This document shows, piece after piece, positions 8,566-18,100 of a stretch of DNA of 64,000 nt. A program made the position numbers and the translations under genes. The DNA is from Chryseobacterium gleum (GTDB lineage Bacteria > Bacteroidota > Bacteroidia > Flavobacteriales_D > Crocinitomicaceae), in contig CAMDMY010000002.1 in the NCBI GenBank assembly GCA_945902775.1, positions 23,604 to 87,603 of the forward strand. The letters run 5' to 3'. The notes under the pieces were generated by a model, which was not told the origin of the DNA, made no database searches, and worked only from the letters and a program-made list of their open reading frames with translations. Positions within the stretch are counted from its first letter, which is position 1, and every line of letters begins with the position of its first letter.

Positions 8566-9735
8566 TTAGTTAAACTTTGGAGATTTATTGATGTTTTCTT
8601 TTTTACTGATAACATTAAATCCAATACTAGCTCCTATCATTCCTCCGTTTTTAACCGATGAATAAAAAATATTTACAGGAATATTTAATCCTCCAGATGT
8701 AAATGTTCGTCCAAAACCCATTACCCATTTAGTACTTATTGACACATCACCTCTTGTATCTAAATTTGTTGTATAAGGATATTTTGAATCTGTAGAAACA
8801 CCAGGAGTTGAAGTTTTAGGTAAAGAATTATATGCTTCTTTAGACCAATAATATCCTTCACCTTTTCCATACGTATTATCTTTATCAAAAAATCCTTTTG
8901 ATGTTTTTTCGATACCAAAACTTGGTCCGAATGCAATTTCCCATCCTTTTTTCCCGAATCTAAATCCATTCATAAATGTTAATGTAGGAATAAATGAACT
9001 GTGTTCTAATCCGGAAATATTTATAATAGTTTCAAATAGTGCTGAAAAATTTTCCGTACCAATGTATTGTTTTTCAAACTGATACCCTATCATGCTAAAA
9101 GATGGTACGGTAAGAGCTAATCCACCTTCATCTTCACTTCTTTGAGTAAATTCGCTCAAAGTACCTGTTAAATATGCGTAACCAATTCTTGGTCCAGAAT
9201 TATTGATTCGCCCAACATTGTTTGATGTAATTACTTCATTTTTGAACATTAATTTATCCGTTAATTCTTTTTGATTTGTTAAATCGTGCATTTCACGAAT
9301 CGTAATTTCAATCATTCTTTGTAATTCAATCTCTTGATTATCAAATTCTTTTACAGCTGTTTTGTAGATAAATTTTGTTTTAATGTCAATTATTTTAAGA
9401 CTAACCACAATTTTTTGCCCTAAACGATCGATACTTCCACAAATTATAAAGTCAACTTTTAAAGCACTTCCTAATTGAGTTAAACAATTTAAGCCAAAAC
9501 AATTTGAAGCATAAGTTGAATCATTTTTTAACACTTCAGCCATATCGTATTCATCATATACATTGTACTTATTTATTTTAATCAATTCAAGATTAATTAA
9601 TTTAGAAACTATTTTAGGAGTTGCAAAAAGGCCTTGAACCGATGGTGAAGCAACTGCTATACTAGATGTTGATTGTGCGCTTATAGAGAAGAATGTTCCA
9701 ATAAACACTGCGATACTTAAAATTTTAGTTTTCAT
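8566..9735 (-). CDS. Exported protein: CsgG-like N-terminal domain plus predicted beta-barrel
   Basis: Not recognised as a named protein. Residues 1-20 form a signal peptide ending near FSISAQ. Residues about 25-155 show the alternating pattern of CsgG/TolB-N-like envelope proteins: variable strand, YDEYDMAEVLK, a cluster around LNCLTQLGSALKVDFIICGS, then KIVVSLKIIDIKTKFIYKTA. Residues from about 175 to 389 are rich in aromatic, Gly and alternating strands (ISTKWVMGFGRTFTSGGLNI, then FYSSVKNGGMIGASIGFNV at the end), suggesting an outer-membrane barrel. It is probably co-transcribed with the upstream 190-residue gene (26-base gap). Function unknown; a role in sensing or building the outer membrane would be a guess. 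Confidence 0.6.
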   Translation of the reverse strand: MKTKILSIAVFIGTFFSISAQSTSSIAVASPSVQGLFATPKIVSKLINLELIKINKYNVYDEYDMAEVLKNDSTYASNCFGLNCLTQLGSALKVDFIICGSIDRLGQKIVVSLKIIDIKTKFIYKTAVKEFDNQEIELQRMIEITIREMHDLTNQKELTDKLMFKNEVITSNNVGRINNSGPRIGYAYLTGTLSEFTQRSEDEGGLALTVPSFSMIGYQFEKQYIGTENFSALFETIINISGLEHSSFIPTLTFMNGFRFGKKGWEIAFGPSFGIEKTSKGFFDKDNTYGKGEGYYWSKEAYNSLPKTSTPGVSTDSKYPYTTNLDTRGDVSISTKWVMGFGRTFTSGGLNIPVNIFYSSVKNGGMIGASIGFNVISKKENINKSPKFN

Positions 9736-9761
9736 AATTCTGTTTTGATTATTTGTTGTTT

Positions 9762-10334
9762 TTAAAAATTAGCAAGTGTTAAACCTATTATTACTGTTAT
9801 ATTTATTGCGATTCCAATTAGACAGCCTTTTAAGGTTTTTATTACTCTCCTGTTTGTTACTCCGCCTTTGTAAGCTCTAATTTGCTTTTTAGTTATTTTA
9901 GGGTATTTACTTTTTAAATGTTCAGTAGCATTCAGTTGTAATTCATTCGGTGCAGCAACTGAAATTAAAGCAGGTAGAATACCAAAAACATTGAAAATAG
10001 AACAGGTTAATGCACCAAATACGGTTGAGCCATTTGATTTTACCTCAGATTCTCCTAATTTTGAGAAATATTTGTTAAGTAATTTTTCTGTTTCGAGAGA
10101 ATCTTTTCCAACTAAACTATTTACTAATTGGATTGAAGTTGAAAAAGTATCTTTTTTTATTTCGATTGAATTTGGACTTGTAATTGATTCATTTTTCTCT
10201 TTTTGAATTAAAATTGGTTTACTTATTGAATCTTTTTCATTCCAAGGATTTTTCTCTGCGGGAGTCAACCAAGGATTTTCTTGCGTCATTCCAAATAAAG
10301 GAAGAAGTGTAAGTAAGAGAATAAAATAGTACAT
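9762..10334 (-). CDS. Hypothetical exported membrane protein, operon partner of the CsgG-like gene
   Basis: 190 residues with no family I recognise. A hydrophobic leader (residues 1-17, LLLTLLPLFGMTQ) is followed by a polar stretch with a short repeated NPW motif (ENPWLTPAEKNPWNEKD), a Ser/Lys/Glu-rich linker, and two hydrophobic segments: about 104-130 (VFGALTCSIFNVFGILPALI) and 168-188 (CLIGIAINITVIIGLTLANF). Expressed from a clear promoter at 10356-10387 and followed after 26 bases by the CsgG-like/barrel gene, so the two products probably act together in the envelope. Confidence 0.6.
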   Translation of the reverse strand: MYYFILLLTLLPLFGMTQENPWLTPAEKNPWNEKDSISKPILIQKEKNESITSPNSIEIKKDTFSTSIQLVNSLVGKDSLETEKLLNKYFSKLGESEVKSNGSTVFGALTCSIFNVFGILPALISVAAPNELQLNATEHLKSKYPKITKKQIRAYKGGVTNRRVIKTLKGCLIGIAINITVIIGLTLANF

Positions 10335-10355
10335 ATATCTGTTTGTTTAATGAGA

Positions 10356-10387
10356 CAAATATATGTTGGTTAATTGGTTATACAAAA
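10356..10387 (-). promoter_or_regulatory. Bacteroidota-type promoter for the 9.7-10.3 kb operon
   Basis: On the minus strand TTTTG (10387-10383), a 19-nt spacer and TATATTTG (10363-10356) match the -33/-7 consensus. The -7 box ends 21 bases before the ATG at 10334. Confidence 0.75.
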
Positions 10388-10540
10388 CTGAATTTCACAA
10401 CTGTTAAATAATATTTGTGAATATCGCAAATAAACATGATTTTAACTGTTGAAAGGGTGATTTTAATTACTTTAATCGAAATTATAAATCTGATGATTTT
10501 CATTTTAAGCAAATAAGTTGAAATTTAAATCAGTTTTATG

Positions 10541-11551
10541 CTAGATTGTCAACTCTGATTCTATTTTTTGTTTATTCAAATGTATCATTCTTTCAATTTT
10601 ATAAAAAAACGAATTTCTTTCTTTTTCATTTACAACACTAATTAAACTAGAATTAGTCATAATTTTTCCGATCATTTGCTCGGTTTCTTTTACATAATTC
10701 TCATCTCTTGTTTGTAAATAGTTTAACATATTATGCGTTATAAATAATCCATTTTTTTCATCGGATTTATAACAATAGGTACTATCGGCATTCAACATTT
10801 CATTAAAATACATTTCGAAATCATTTCCTGAAAAAGTAGCTTGAGTTCCATACATAAATTTTTTACCTGCCTGAGCTTGCGCTTTTAGATGTTTCGTGAG
10901 AAGTTCTGTTTGTTCTAATAAATACAAGGAATATTTAGGGTCTTCAAATAAATAAGAATCAAAATAATATTGAATTTGTCGAAGAAATCCTCTGAATAAA
11001 TCAACATCATATATTTCTTTCGAAGGAATTGTATTATAAATCTGAAGAATTTCTTTTCCTGTTTGAAAAGTCTTTTCAGATATTTTTTCATAACCAAATT
11101 TCATACTCTCATAATCTCTAATATTGAGGTAAGTTTTCGCCCAAAAGTATAATTTGAAACGAACTAAATGGGGAAAATTTAATAATTGAAAAAGGGGAGT
11201 ATCCTTAACTGATAAAACAATCGAGGGATGAGAAAGTAATTTTAATTTTTTAACTCCATCTAAAATACCTTCAAGATAAGAGTCCAAACTGTAATCGTAT
11301 TCTTTCAATGAATTATATTCAAAAATCACTCGATTTTGTTTCATATCTAATAGCGTATCAAATGAAATACCATAATGAGAACAAATTTTTTGAAGTTCAT
11401 AAATGCTAAAAGGAGTTTCACAACGTGTTCGTCTATAAACAGCATCAGCACTCAAACACAAAACATCTGCTAAACCTCTTCCAATTGTATCTTCATTTCC
11501 AATTTTTTCTTTGATAAGATTGATTAATGTTGCTTGTAAATCGATTTTCAT
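10541..11551 (-). CDS. HTH-type regulator of unknown target
   Basis: A 336-residue protein whose first about 75 residues look like a helix-turn-helix of the XRE/BetR kind common in Bacteroidota: LADVLCLSADAVYRRTRCE as turn and recognition helix, then FSIYELQKICSHYGISFDTL. The remaining 260 residues are mostly helical, with no recognised sensor domain (TPR-like packing possible). It is preceded by its own leader and lies between the envelope operon (same strand) and cvpA (divergent), so either could be a target. Specific function unknown. Confidence 0.65.
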   Translation of the reverse strand: MKIDLQATLINLIKEKIGNEDTIGRGLADVLCLSADAVYRRTRCETPFSIYELQKICSHYGISFDTLLDMKQNRVIFEYNSLKEYDYSLDSYLEGILDGVKKLKLLSHPSIVLSVKDTPLFQLLNFPHLVRFKLYFWAKTYLNIRDYESMKFGYEKISEKTFQTGKEILQIYNTIPSKEIYDVDLFRGFLRQIQYYFDSYLFEDPKYSLYLLEQTELLTKHLKAQAQAGKKFMYGTQATFSGNDFEMYFNEMLNADSTYCYKSDEKNGLFITHNMLNYLQTRDENYVKETEQMIGKIMTNSSLISVVNEKERNSFFYKIERMIHLNKQKIESELTI

Positions 11552-11669
11552 AATATATTCATTCTCAGATTGATTACAAAATAAAGCTTTTTTATTTGAA
11601 ATGCACTTCAGATTAGCTAATGAATTTAAAATTAAAGAGGTGTAAACAATGCATCGTGAAGAAAATGTT

Positions 11670-11687
11670 TTAAAAGATGTCTTTTAA
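11670..11687. promoter_or_regulatory. Inverted repeat upstream of cvpA
   Basis: ttaaaaga-tg-tcttttaa is a perfect 8+8 bp inverted repeat, 26 bases before the cvpA ATG, in the region shared with the divergent HTH gene. It could be an operator for that regulator; AT-rich palindromes also arise by chance. Confidence 0.35.
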
Positions 11688-11713
11688 CAAAAAAATACAA
11701 GTAATTTTCCATT

Positions 11714-12349
11714 ATGAATTTTATAGATGTACTTATTTTAATACCAGTAATTTATGCTGCTTGGAAAGGGTTTAAACATGGATTAATAATCGAAGTTTTT
11801 ACCTTGTTAGCCTTGGTGGTTGGAATTTATGCTGGGATTCATTTTTCAGATTATGCCGCTAAAACATTGAAAGAATCCTTTTCATGGGATTCAAAATATG
11901 TTCCTGTAATTGCATTTACAATTACATTTTTAGCTGTAGGAGCAATGGTTTATTTTGCAGGTAAAGCCATTGAAAGAGTGGTTAAATTAACAGGGCTAAC
12001 TCCTTTAAATAAAGGCTTTGGTGTTTTCTTTGCTGTTTTAAAAATGGTTTATTTTATTAGTGTTTTTATCATTTTGATAGAATCATATGATGAAAAGAGT
12101 GATTTCTTTCCTGAAAAAACAAAAGAGGAATCAATTTTGTATAATCCGGTGAAAAAAGTATCAACCGCTACCATTCCTGGTATTTCAGAAAGTACTATTT
12201 TTCTTAAAAATGCGTTTAAATCGGAAACAGATAGTACAGGACTAACGGTAGATGAGGTAATAAGAGCAAAAGAGATTGCGGATAGTTTAGGAATCGATGC
12301 AAGTGATGCTTTAAAAATCAAAGAAATTCACGATAAATATGATAAATAG
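11714..12349 (+). CDS. cvpA: CvpA family membrane protein
   Basis: The first about 130 residues match CvpA/colicin V production proteins: MNFIDVLILIPVIYAAWKGF, then GLIIEVFTLLALVVGIYAG, and about four membrane helices. E. coli CvpA is needed for colicin V export and has been linked to envelope stress; its molecular role is unsettled. The C-terminal about 75 residues are a charged soluble tail (VDEVIRAKEIADSLGIDASD). The gene overlaps the next one by 11 bases, indicating tight co-transcription with the predicted outer-membrane protein. Confidence 0.82.
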   Translation: MNFIDVLILIPVIYAAWKGFKHGLIIEVFTLLALVVGIYAGIHFSDYAAKTLKESFSWDSKYVPVIAFTITFLAVGAMVYFAGKAIERVVKLTGLTPLNKGFGVFFAVLKMVYFISVFIILIESYDEKSDFFPEKTKEESILYNPVKKVSTATIPGISESTIFLKNAFKSETDSTGLTVDEVIRAKEIADSLGIDASDALKIKEIHDKYDK

Positions 12350-12866
12350 ATTTTTAATTATTCCCTTATTATTAACTGTTTCTTTATCAGGTTTTTCCCA
12401 AGATATTGGTGAAAAGAAATTTAATTTTAAGTGGTTAAAGTCAGATATTACTGTTCGTAAATCAGGACCATACATTGGTTTACAACGTGGAGCCTATTTA
12501 GTGCCTGAATTTGGGGGCGAAATGCAATGGAAAAAGGTAAAATTAATTAAGCCGATTACCAATGCCGTTCACGTTGGTTTTACCTATAATTTTTTGAGAA
12601 ATGTACTTGGATATGATATGGGTTATTGGTTTAAAACAGGTAGGTTAAATTTAACATATGGCGCAAATTTGATTTATCGAACTGATTTCACACATGATAA
12701 AATTGGATTTGCTCCAGTTTTGGGTTTTAAGTTTACCCAACTTCATTTGCAAACGGGATATCATTTTATGGCTCCTTTTTCTCCTGAAATTAAGACGAAT
12801 ACTTTTTTTGTATCGCTTCGTTTTGTATTGGTAAACAATAGATCAATTGATTTTGATAAGCCTTAA
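12339..12866 (+). CDS. Small predicted outer-membrane protein
   Basis: 175 residues with a signal peptide (1-20, IPLLLTVSLSGFSQ). After it come alternating amphipathic strands with aromatic girdles (GPYIGLQRGAYLVPEFGGEM, LNLTYGANLIYRTDF, LGFKFTQLHLQTGYHFM) and a penultimate FFVSLRFVLV strand, suggesting an 8-stranded barrel. No family recognised. It overlaps cvpA by 11 bases and precedes the glycosyltransferases by 16. Confidence 0.6.
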   Translation: MINRFLIIPLLLTVSLSGFSQDIGEKKFNFKWLKSDITVRKSGPYIGLQRGAYLVPEFGGEMQWKKVKLIKPITNAVHVGFTYNFLRNVLGYDMGYWFKTGRLNLTYGANLIYRTDFTHDKIGFAPVLGFKFTQLHLQTGYHFMAPFSPEIKTNTFFVSLRFVLVNNRSIDFDKP

Positions 12867-12882
12867 TCAATAATAACTTCAA

Positions 12883-14010
12883 ATGTCAAAACAAAAAAAA
12901 GCGATCGTCTCAGTTACCAATGATTTATATACTGATCAAAGGGTTCATAAAGTGTGTCTTTTTCTAGAAAGTCAAGGGTTTTCAGTAATCTTGGTTGGTA
13001 GAAAACTTAAATCAAGTAAAATACTAGAGCCAAGAACTTATAAAACAAAAAGGTTTAACTTGTTTTTTGATAAAGGAGCGAAATTTTATGCAGAATATAA
13101 TTTTCGTTTATTTTGGTATTTGATTTTTAGAAAAGTAGATGTATTAGTAGCCAACGATTTAGACACTTTATTAGCAAACTATTCAGTAAGTAAATTCAAA
13201 CCTTTTAGTCGATTGGTCTACGATTCTCATGAATATTTCACAGAAGTTCCAGAGTTAATCCATCGAAAAAAAGTGAAACAAATTTGGGAGACAATAGAAG
13301 CTTGGATTTTTCCAAAATTGAAAACAATCTATACTGTAAATAGCTCAATTGCAAAATTATATGCTGATAAATATCAAAAAGAAATTAAAGTAGTTCGAAA
13401 TATTTCCCCCAGTTGGGAACCTGTGAATTTAAAGTCAAAAAAAGAACTTGGTATTCCTGAAAACAAGAACTTAATTATTTTGCAAGGAGCAGGAATTAAT
13501 ATTGATAGGGGAGCAGAGGAAGCTATTCAGGCTATGACGTTAGTAGAAAATACCGTTTTAATGATAGTTGGAGATGGTGATGTAGTTTTTCAATTAAAGA
13601 CATATGTAATTGATAATCAATTAGTTGATAAAGTGTTGTTTTTTGATAAACGTCCTTATAATGAAATGATGAATTTCACTTACTATGCAGATTTGGGATT
13701 AACATTGGATAAACCGACTAATATCAATTATCGTTATTCTTTACCTAATAAAGTGTTTGATTACATTCAAGCTGAAACACCAATAATAGGAACGAATTTA
13801 ATTGAAATTTCTAAAATTTTAAGTGAATACGGTGTAGGTGAAATTATAGAGGAATTCACTCCTGAAAATTTAGCACTTCTTATAAATTCAATTTTTAGTA
13901 GTGAAAGTAAATTAGTTAATTTAAAAGCAAATTGTTCGAAGGCGAGAAAAGTATTAAATTGGGAAAGCGAAATAGAAATATTAAAAGAAATTTATTCATC
14001 CATTGACTGA
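12883..14010 (+). CDS. Glycosyltransferase family 4-type protein
   Basis: A 375-residue GT-B-fold glycosyltransferase. The N-terminal Rossmann half starts IVSVTNDLYTDQRVHKVC and includes the acceptor-side segment LVYDSHEYFTEVPEL; the C-terminal half starts LIILQGAGINIDRGAEEAIQ (donor-binding loop) and includes YRYSLPNKVFDYIQAETPII, whose Pro-x-Lys-x-Phe-Glu/Asp-like motif is typical of GT4 enzymes. Sugar donor and acceptor cannot be read from sequence. Its stop overlaps the start of the next glycosyltransferase by 8 bases, so they probably act in one pathway for a surface glycan. Confidence 0.85.
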   Translation: MSKQKKAIVSVTNDLYTDQRVHKVCLFLESQGFSVILVGRKLKSSKILEPRTYKTKRFNLFFDKGAKFYAEYNFRLFWYLIFRKVDVLVANDLDTLLANYSVSKFKPFSRLVYDSHEYFTEVPELIHRKKVKQIWETIEAWIFPKLKTIYTVNSSIAKLYADKYQKEIKVVRNISPSWEPVNLKSKKELGIPENKNLIILQGAGINIDRGAEEAIQAMTLVENTVLMIVGDGDVVFQLKTYVIDNQLVDKVLFFDKRPYNEMMNFTYYADLGLTLDKPTNINYRYSLPNKVFDYIQAETPIIGTNLIEISKILSEYGVGEIIEEFTPENLALLINSIFSSESKLVNLKANCSKARKVLNWESEIEILKEIYSSID

Positions 14011-15109
14011 TAAACAAATACATATTGTTGCTTTTGATGTTCCTTATCCAGCGGATTATGGAGGTGTAATCGATATTTATTATCGTATTAAAGCTTTGTA
14101 TGAATTGGGATTTAAAATTACATTACACTGTTTCGACTATGGTAGAGGGGAGCAACCTCACTTGTCAGAAATTACTGAAAAAGTATATTATTATTCGCGT
14201 TCAAAAACTATTTGGAATGGACTAAATAAACGCCCTTTTATAGTGGCTTCACGAAGATCAAAAGCAGTATTGAAACGATTATTAGAAGACGATTTTCCAA
14301 TCTTATTTGAAGGGATTCATACCGCTTGGTTTTTAGAAAATGCAGTTATTCAAAAACGAAAAACATTTGTAAGAACCCACAATATCGAACATGATTATTA
14401 TACTGCTTTAGCTGAAAATGTTGGTTTTTTGAAAGCACTTTATTTTAAGTTAGAAGCGTATAAATTACATAGATATGAGTCAATTTTGGCGAAAGCTTCG
14501 AAAGTACTTTGCATCAAAGAATCGGATGCAGAGCATATTAGACAATTAAATAAAAACACATTCGTTTTACCAGCTTCGCTTCCTGAACTAACTATTAAGG
14601 AATATGTTCATACAGAGCTATTTGCATTATTTAATGGGAATTTGTCGGTTCCAGAAAATGAAGCTGCCGCTATTTGGATTATTGAAAATATTTGGAGTAA
14701 TAATTCCTCTTTAATGCCGCTAAAAATAGCAGGTAAAAATCCTACTGAAAGGCTAATTAAATTAACCAACCAATACAAAATTGCGCTTATTTCTAATCCT
14801 TCAAACGAAGAAATGGAAGCACTTCTTTCAAAAGCACGTGTACATATTTTGGTCTCAGATCAATCGACAGGAGTGAAATTAAAATTGCTTGCAGCACTCC
14901 AAACTTCTGGTCACGTTTTGGTAAATGAAAAAATGATAGACGGAACAAATTTAGGCGAATTCTGTACCATTTGTAAATCGGCTGATCAATTTAAAAAACA
15001 GTTGGTCTATCTTTCTGAAAATGAAATGGATGAAAATAGATTTTTAACTCGTCGTAATTCTATTCTTGATAACTATTCTACAAAGCAAAATTGTTCTAAA
15101 TTGTTTTAA
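14003..15109 (+). CDS. Glycosyltransferase (GT-B fold, second of a pair)
   Basis: 368 residues. The N-terminal motif VAFDVPYPADYGGVIDIYYR has the Gly-rich acceptor loop of GT4-like enzymes, followed by FVRTHNIEHDYYTALA and, in the donor half, ALFNGNLSVPENEAAA and STGVKLKLLAAL. The only in-frame start near the N-terminus is TTG at 14003, overlapping the upstream gene by 8 bases; later starts would remove the first beta-strand. Overlap and fold similarity argue that the pair adds consecutive sugars to one acceptor. Confidence 0.8.
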   Translation: MTDKQIHIVAFDVPYPADYGGVIDIYYRIKALYELGFKITLHCFDYGRGEQPHLSEITEKVYYYSRSKTIWNGLNKRPFIVASRRSKAVLKRLLEDDFPILFEGIHTAWFLENAVIQKRKTFVRTHNIEHDYYTALAENVGFLKALYFKLEAYKLHRYESILAKASKVLCIKESDAEHIRQLNKNTFVLPASLPELTIKEYVHTELFALFNGNLSVPENEAAAIWIIENIWSNNSSLMPLKIAGKNPTERLIKLTNQYKIALISNPSNEEMEALLSKARVHILVSDQSTGVKLKLLAALQTSGHVLVNEKMIDGTNLGEFCTICKSADQFKKQLVYLSENEMDENRFLTRRNSILDNYSTKQNCSKLF

Positions 15110-15177
15110 TAGTAATAAATAAATCGTATTTTTAGCGCTACAATTATTTGTTATACAACTAATTTGCTTTAAATCTT

Positions 15178-18100
15178 TTGAAACATTTTGCTACTATAGT
15201 TTCTATTTTGTTTTTGTGTTCCATTTTTGGACAAGAGACTGGTATGTGGATGCATCCAAATAAAGGGCAATGGGCTGAACCTATATTGTATAAAGTTGAA
15301 TTGGATTATGGAGAAATGTTTATTGAGAAAAATCAATTTACTTATGCTCTAAATGACTTTAAACAGAAAATGTCGCATCAGCACGAAAACAAGTCTAAAT
15401 CAGCTGTTGAATCTTCAAAAATTATTGAATCTCATATAATTAAATCAACCTTTAAAAATTCTTCTTGGGCAGGAGTAAAAAATGAAAAATCAATTTCTTC
15501 TTTTTACAGAAATTATTTTCAAGGAAATGACCCACTGAAATGGAAATCAAAGTTAAATAGTTTTAAATTGATTGAGTTTGTTGATTTCTATCCGAATATA
15601 GACCTTGTTTTAGATGGGAATAATGAAAAATTTAAATACTCCTTTATTGTTTATCCAAATACGAATCCAGCTCAAATTCAATATGAAATTACAGGTGCAA
15701 ATTCAGTTAAGATAGATGAAAAGGGGAATTTAATTATAGAAAATCGATTTGGAAATATTATTGAAGAAAAACCAATTGCTTGGACTTATTCTAAAACTGG
15801 GAAAAAAGATGTGGAAGTAAATTTTAGTTTGAATGAAAACACAGTTTCATTTCAATTTCCTGAAGGGTTTAATCAAGAAGACACGCTTATTATTGATCCA
15901 AGTTTATTGTTTTCTACCTTTTCTGGTTCTACTGCTGATAACTGGGGGATGACAGCAACACCAGATACACAAGGAAATTTATTGGCTGGAGGGATTGTTT
16001 TTAATGATGGGGGAGTTTATCCAGTTACTGTCGGCGCTTTTAATACAACTATAAATGGGGGAGATTCTTATGTGTTGGGTTCTTTAATTCAAGGGTTTGA
16101 CATTGCGATTTCTAAATTCAATCCAACGGGAACACAACTTTTGTATGCGACATATTTAGGTGGTGCAGCGAATGAAGCTCCTCATAGTTTAGTAACAAAT
16201 GGAAATGATGATTTATTTATAATGGGAGTAACCGCTTCTACTAATTTTCCAACTTCTTCTAGTGCTTTTGATAATTCATTTAATGGTGGTCCAGAGATTC
16301 TTGAGAATGAATTGTTTTATAGAGGAACAGATATTTTTGTTACAAAATTAAGTCAAGATGGTTCTCAATTATTGGGTTCAACTTATATCGGAGGATCAGG
16401 TACAGATGGGGTAAATATTGGAGATTTAAATTATAATTATGGTGACCCGTTTAGAGGTGAAATTATTGAAGGTGCTGATGGATATGTTTATGTTTCTAGT
16501 ACTACTCAATCTTCAGATTTCCCGACTGTAAACGCTTCACAGTCCTCATTAAAAGGAAGTCAAGATGCCGTAGTGTTTAAATTGAACAGCGACTTATCTT
16601 CCATTGGTTGGTCATCTTATTTTGGCGGTTCAGGATTAGAAACAGGTAATTCTATTCAAAAATCTTCAAATGGTAGTTTGTACGTAGCAGGTGGAACAAC
16701 TTCAACTGATTTGCCTTTTTTAATAGGAAATGACCTTTCTTATAACGGAGGTATAGCAGATGGCTATGTAATGCGTTTAGCAAATTCAAGTGGCAATATA
16801 CTTCAGGGTACTTACATGGGCTTAAACGAATATGATCAAGCTTATTTTGTGCAATTAGATTTAAATAATGATGTATATGTATATGGTCAAACAGAATCTA
16901 GCTGGCCAATAACTGCAGGAAAATATGGTAATCCTAATTCAGGTCAATTTATTAGAAGGTATAATCAATCTTTAACTTCTATTGTTTGGACAACAATGGT
17001 CGGAGCAGGAACGGGCTATCCTGAAATTTCACCGACTGCTTTTTTAGTTTCAAACTGTAGTGATATTTATATTTCTGGTTGGGGCGGTCAGGTTAATAAT
17101 CAAAATAGTCAATATGCTCATAATAGTAACACTTCAGGTTTTCCTATAACTGGAGATGCTTTTCAGAGTTTAACAAATGGAGATAATTTTTATATTGCAG
17201 TTTTAGGAAATGACGCTTCAACATTGAAATATGCCACCTTTATGGGAGGAGTTAATGGAAGTTATAACCATGTGGATGGAGGTACAAGTCGTTTTGATAA
17301 ATCTGGAAGAATTTACCATGCTGTCTGCGGGGGATGTGGTAGAAATTTAAATGGGTTTACAACTACTCCTGGAGTATTTTCACCTCAAAATCAAGGTTCT
17401 AATTGTAATTTGGCCGCTTTTAAATTTGAACTAAATAGTTATGCTCCAATTATTGGTTCGGCTGACAGTGTAATTTGTTTACCTGATTCTGTTATTTTTA
17501 AGAATTCAGTTTCTAACGGAAATTCATTTCTTTGGGATTTTGGTGATGGAACAATTTCAAAATCTTTAAATCCGAAACATTATTATTCCATTCCAGGGAA
17601 GTATATTATTAAATTATTAGTAAAGGATACGGTTAATTGTTTTGTGAGTGATTCATTTTATTTTGATGTTCGCGTTGTTCAGTTTTTACCAAGTGTAGTT
17701 ATCCCACTTAATCCGGTTTGTGCTGGGAATTCGTTTACTCTTAATGCTTCAGGTGGTTTAAATTATAGTTGGACTCCGACAAATGTATTAAGTAACCCAT
17801 TGATTGCCAATCCTATTGCTAAAATATATTCTACAACAAATTTCCAAGTTGTTATTTCAGATGTATGTGGTTCACAAACTTTGAATGTGAATGTGGTTGT
17901 TTTGCCTGTAATCACTAGTCTAACGAATGATACGACTATTTGTTTAGGCCAGTCTGTTCAACTTAAAGCGACAGGTGGTGTTTCATATCAATGGTCACCC
18001 TCTACTTTTGAACTTAGTAGCTTAAATAGTGTTTCTCCAATTTGCACTCCTTCTCAAACCAGGAAATATTATGTCAATATTACTTCTTTAAATGGCTGTA

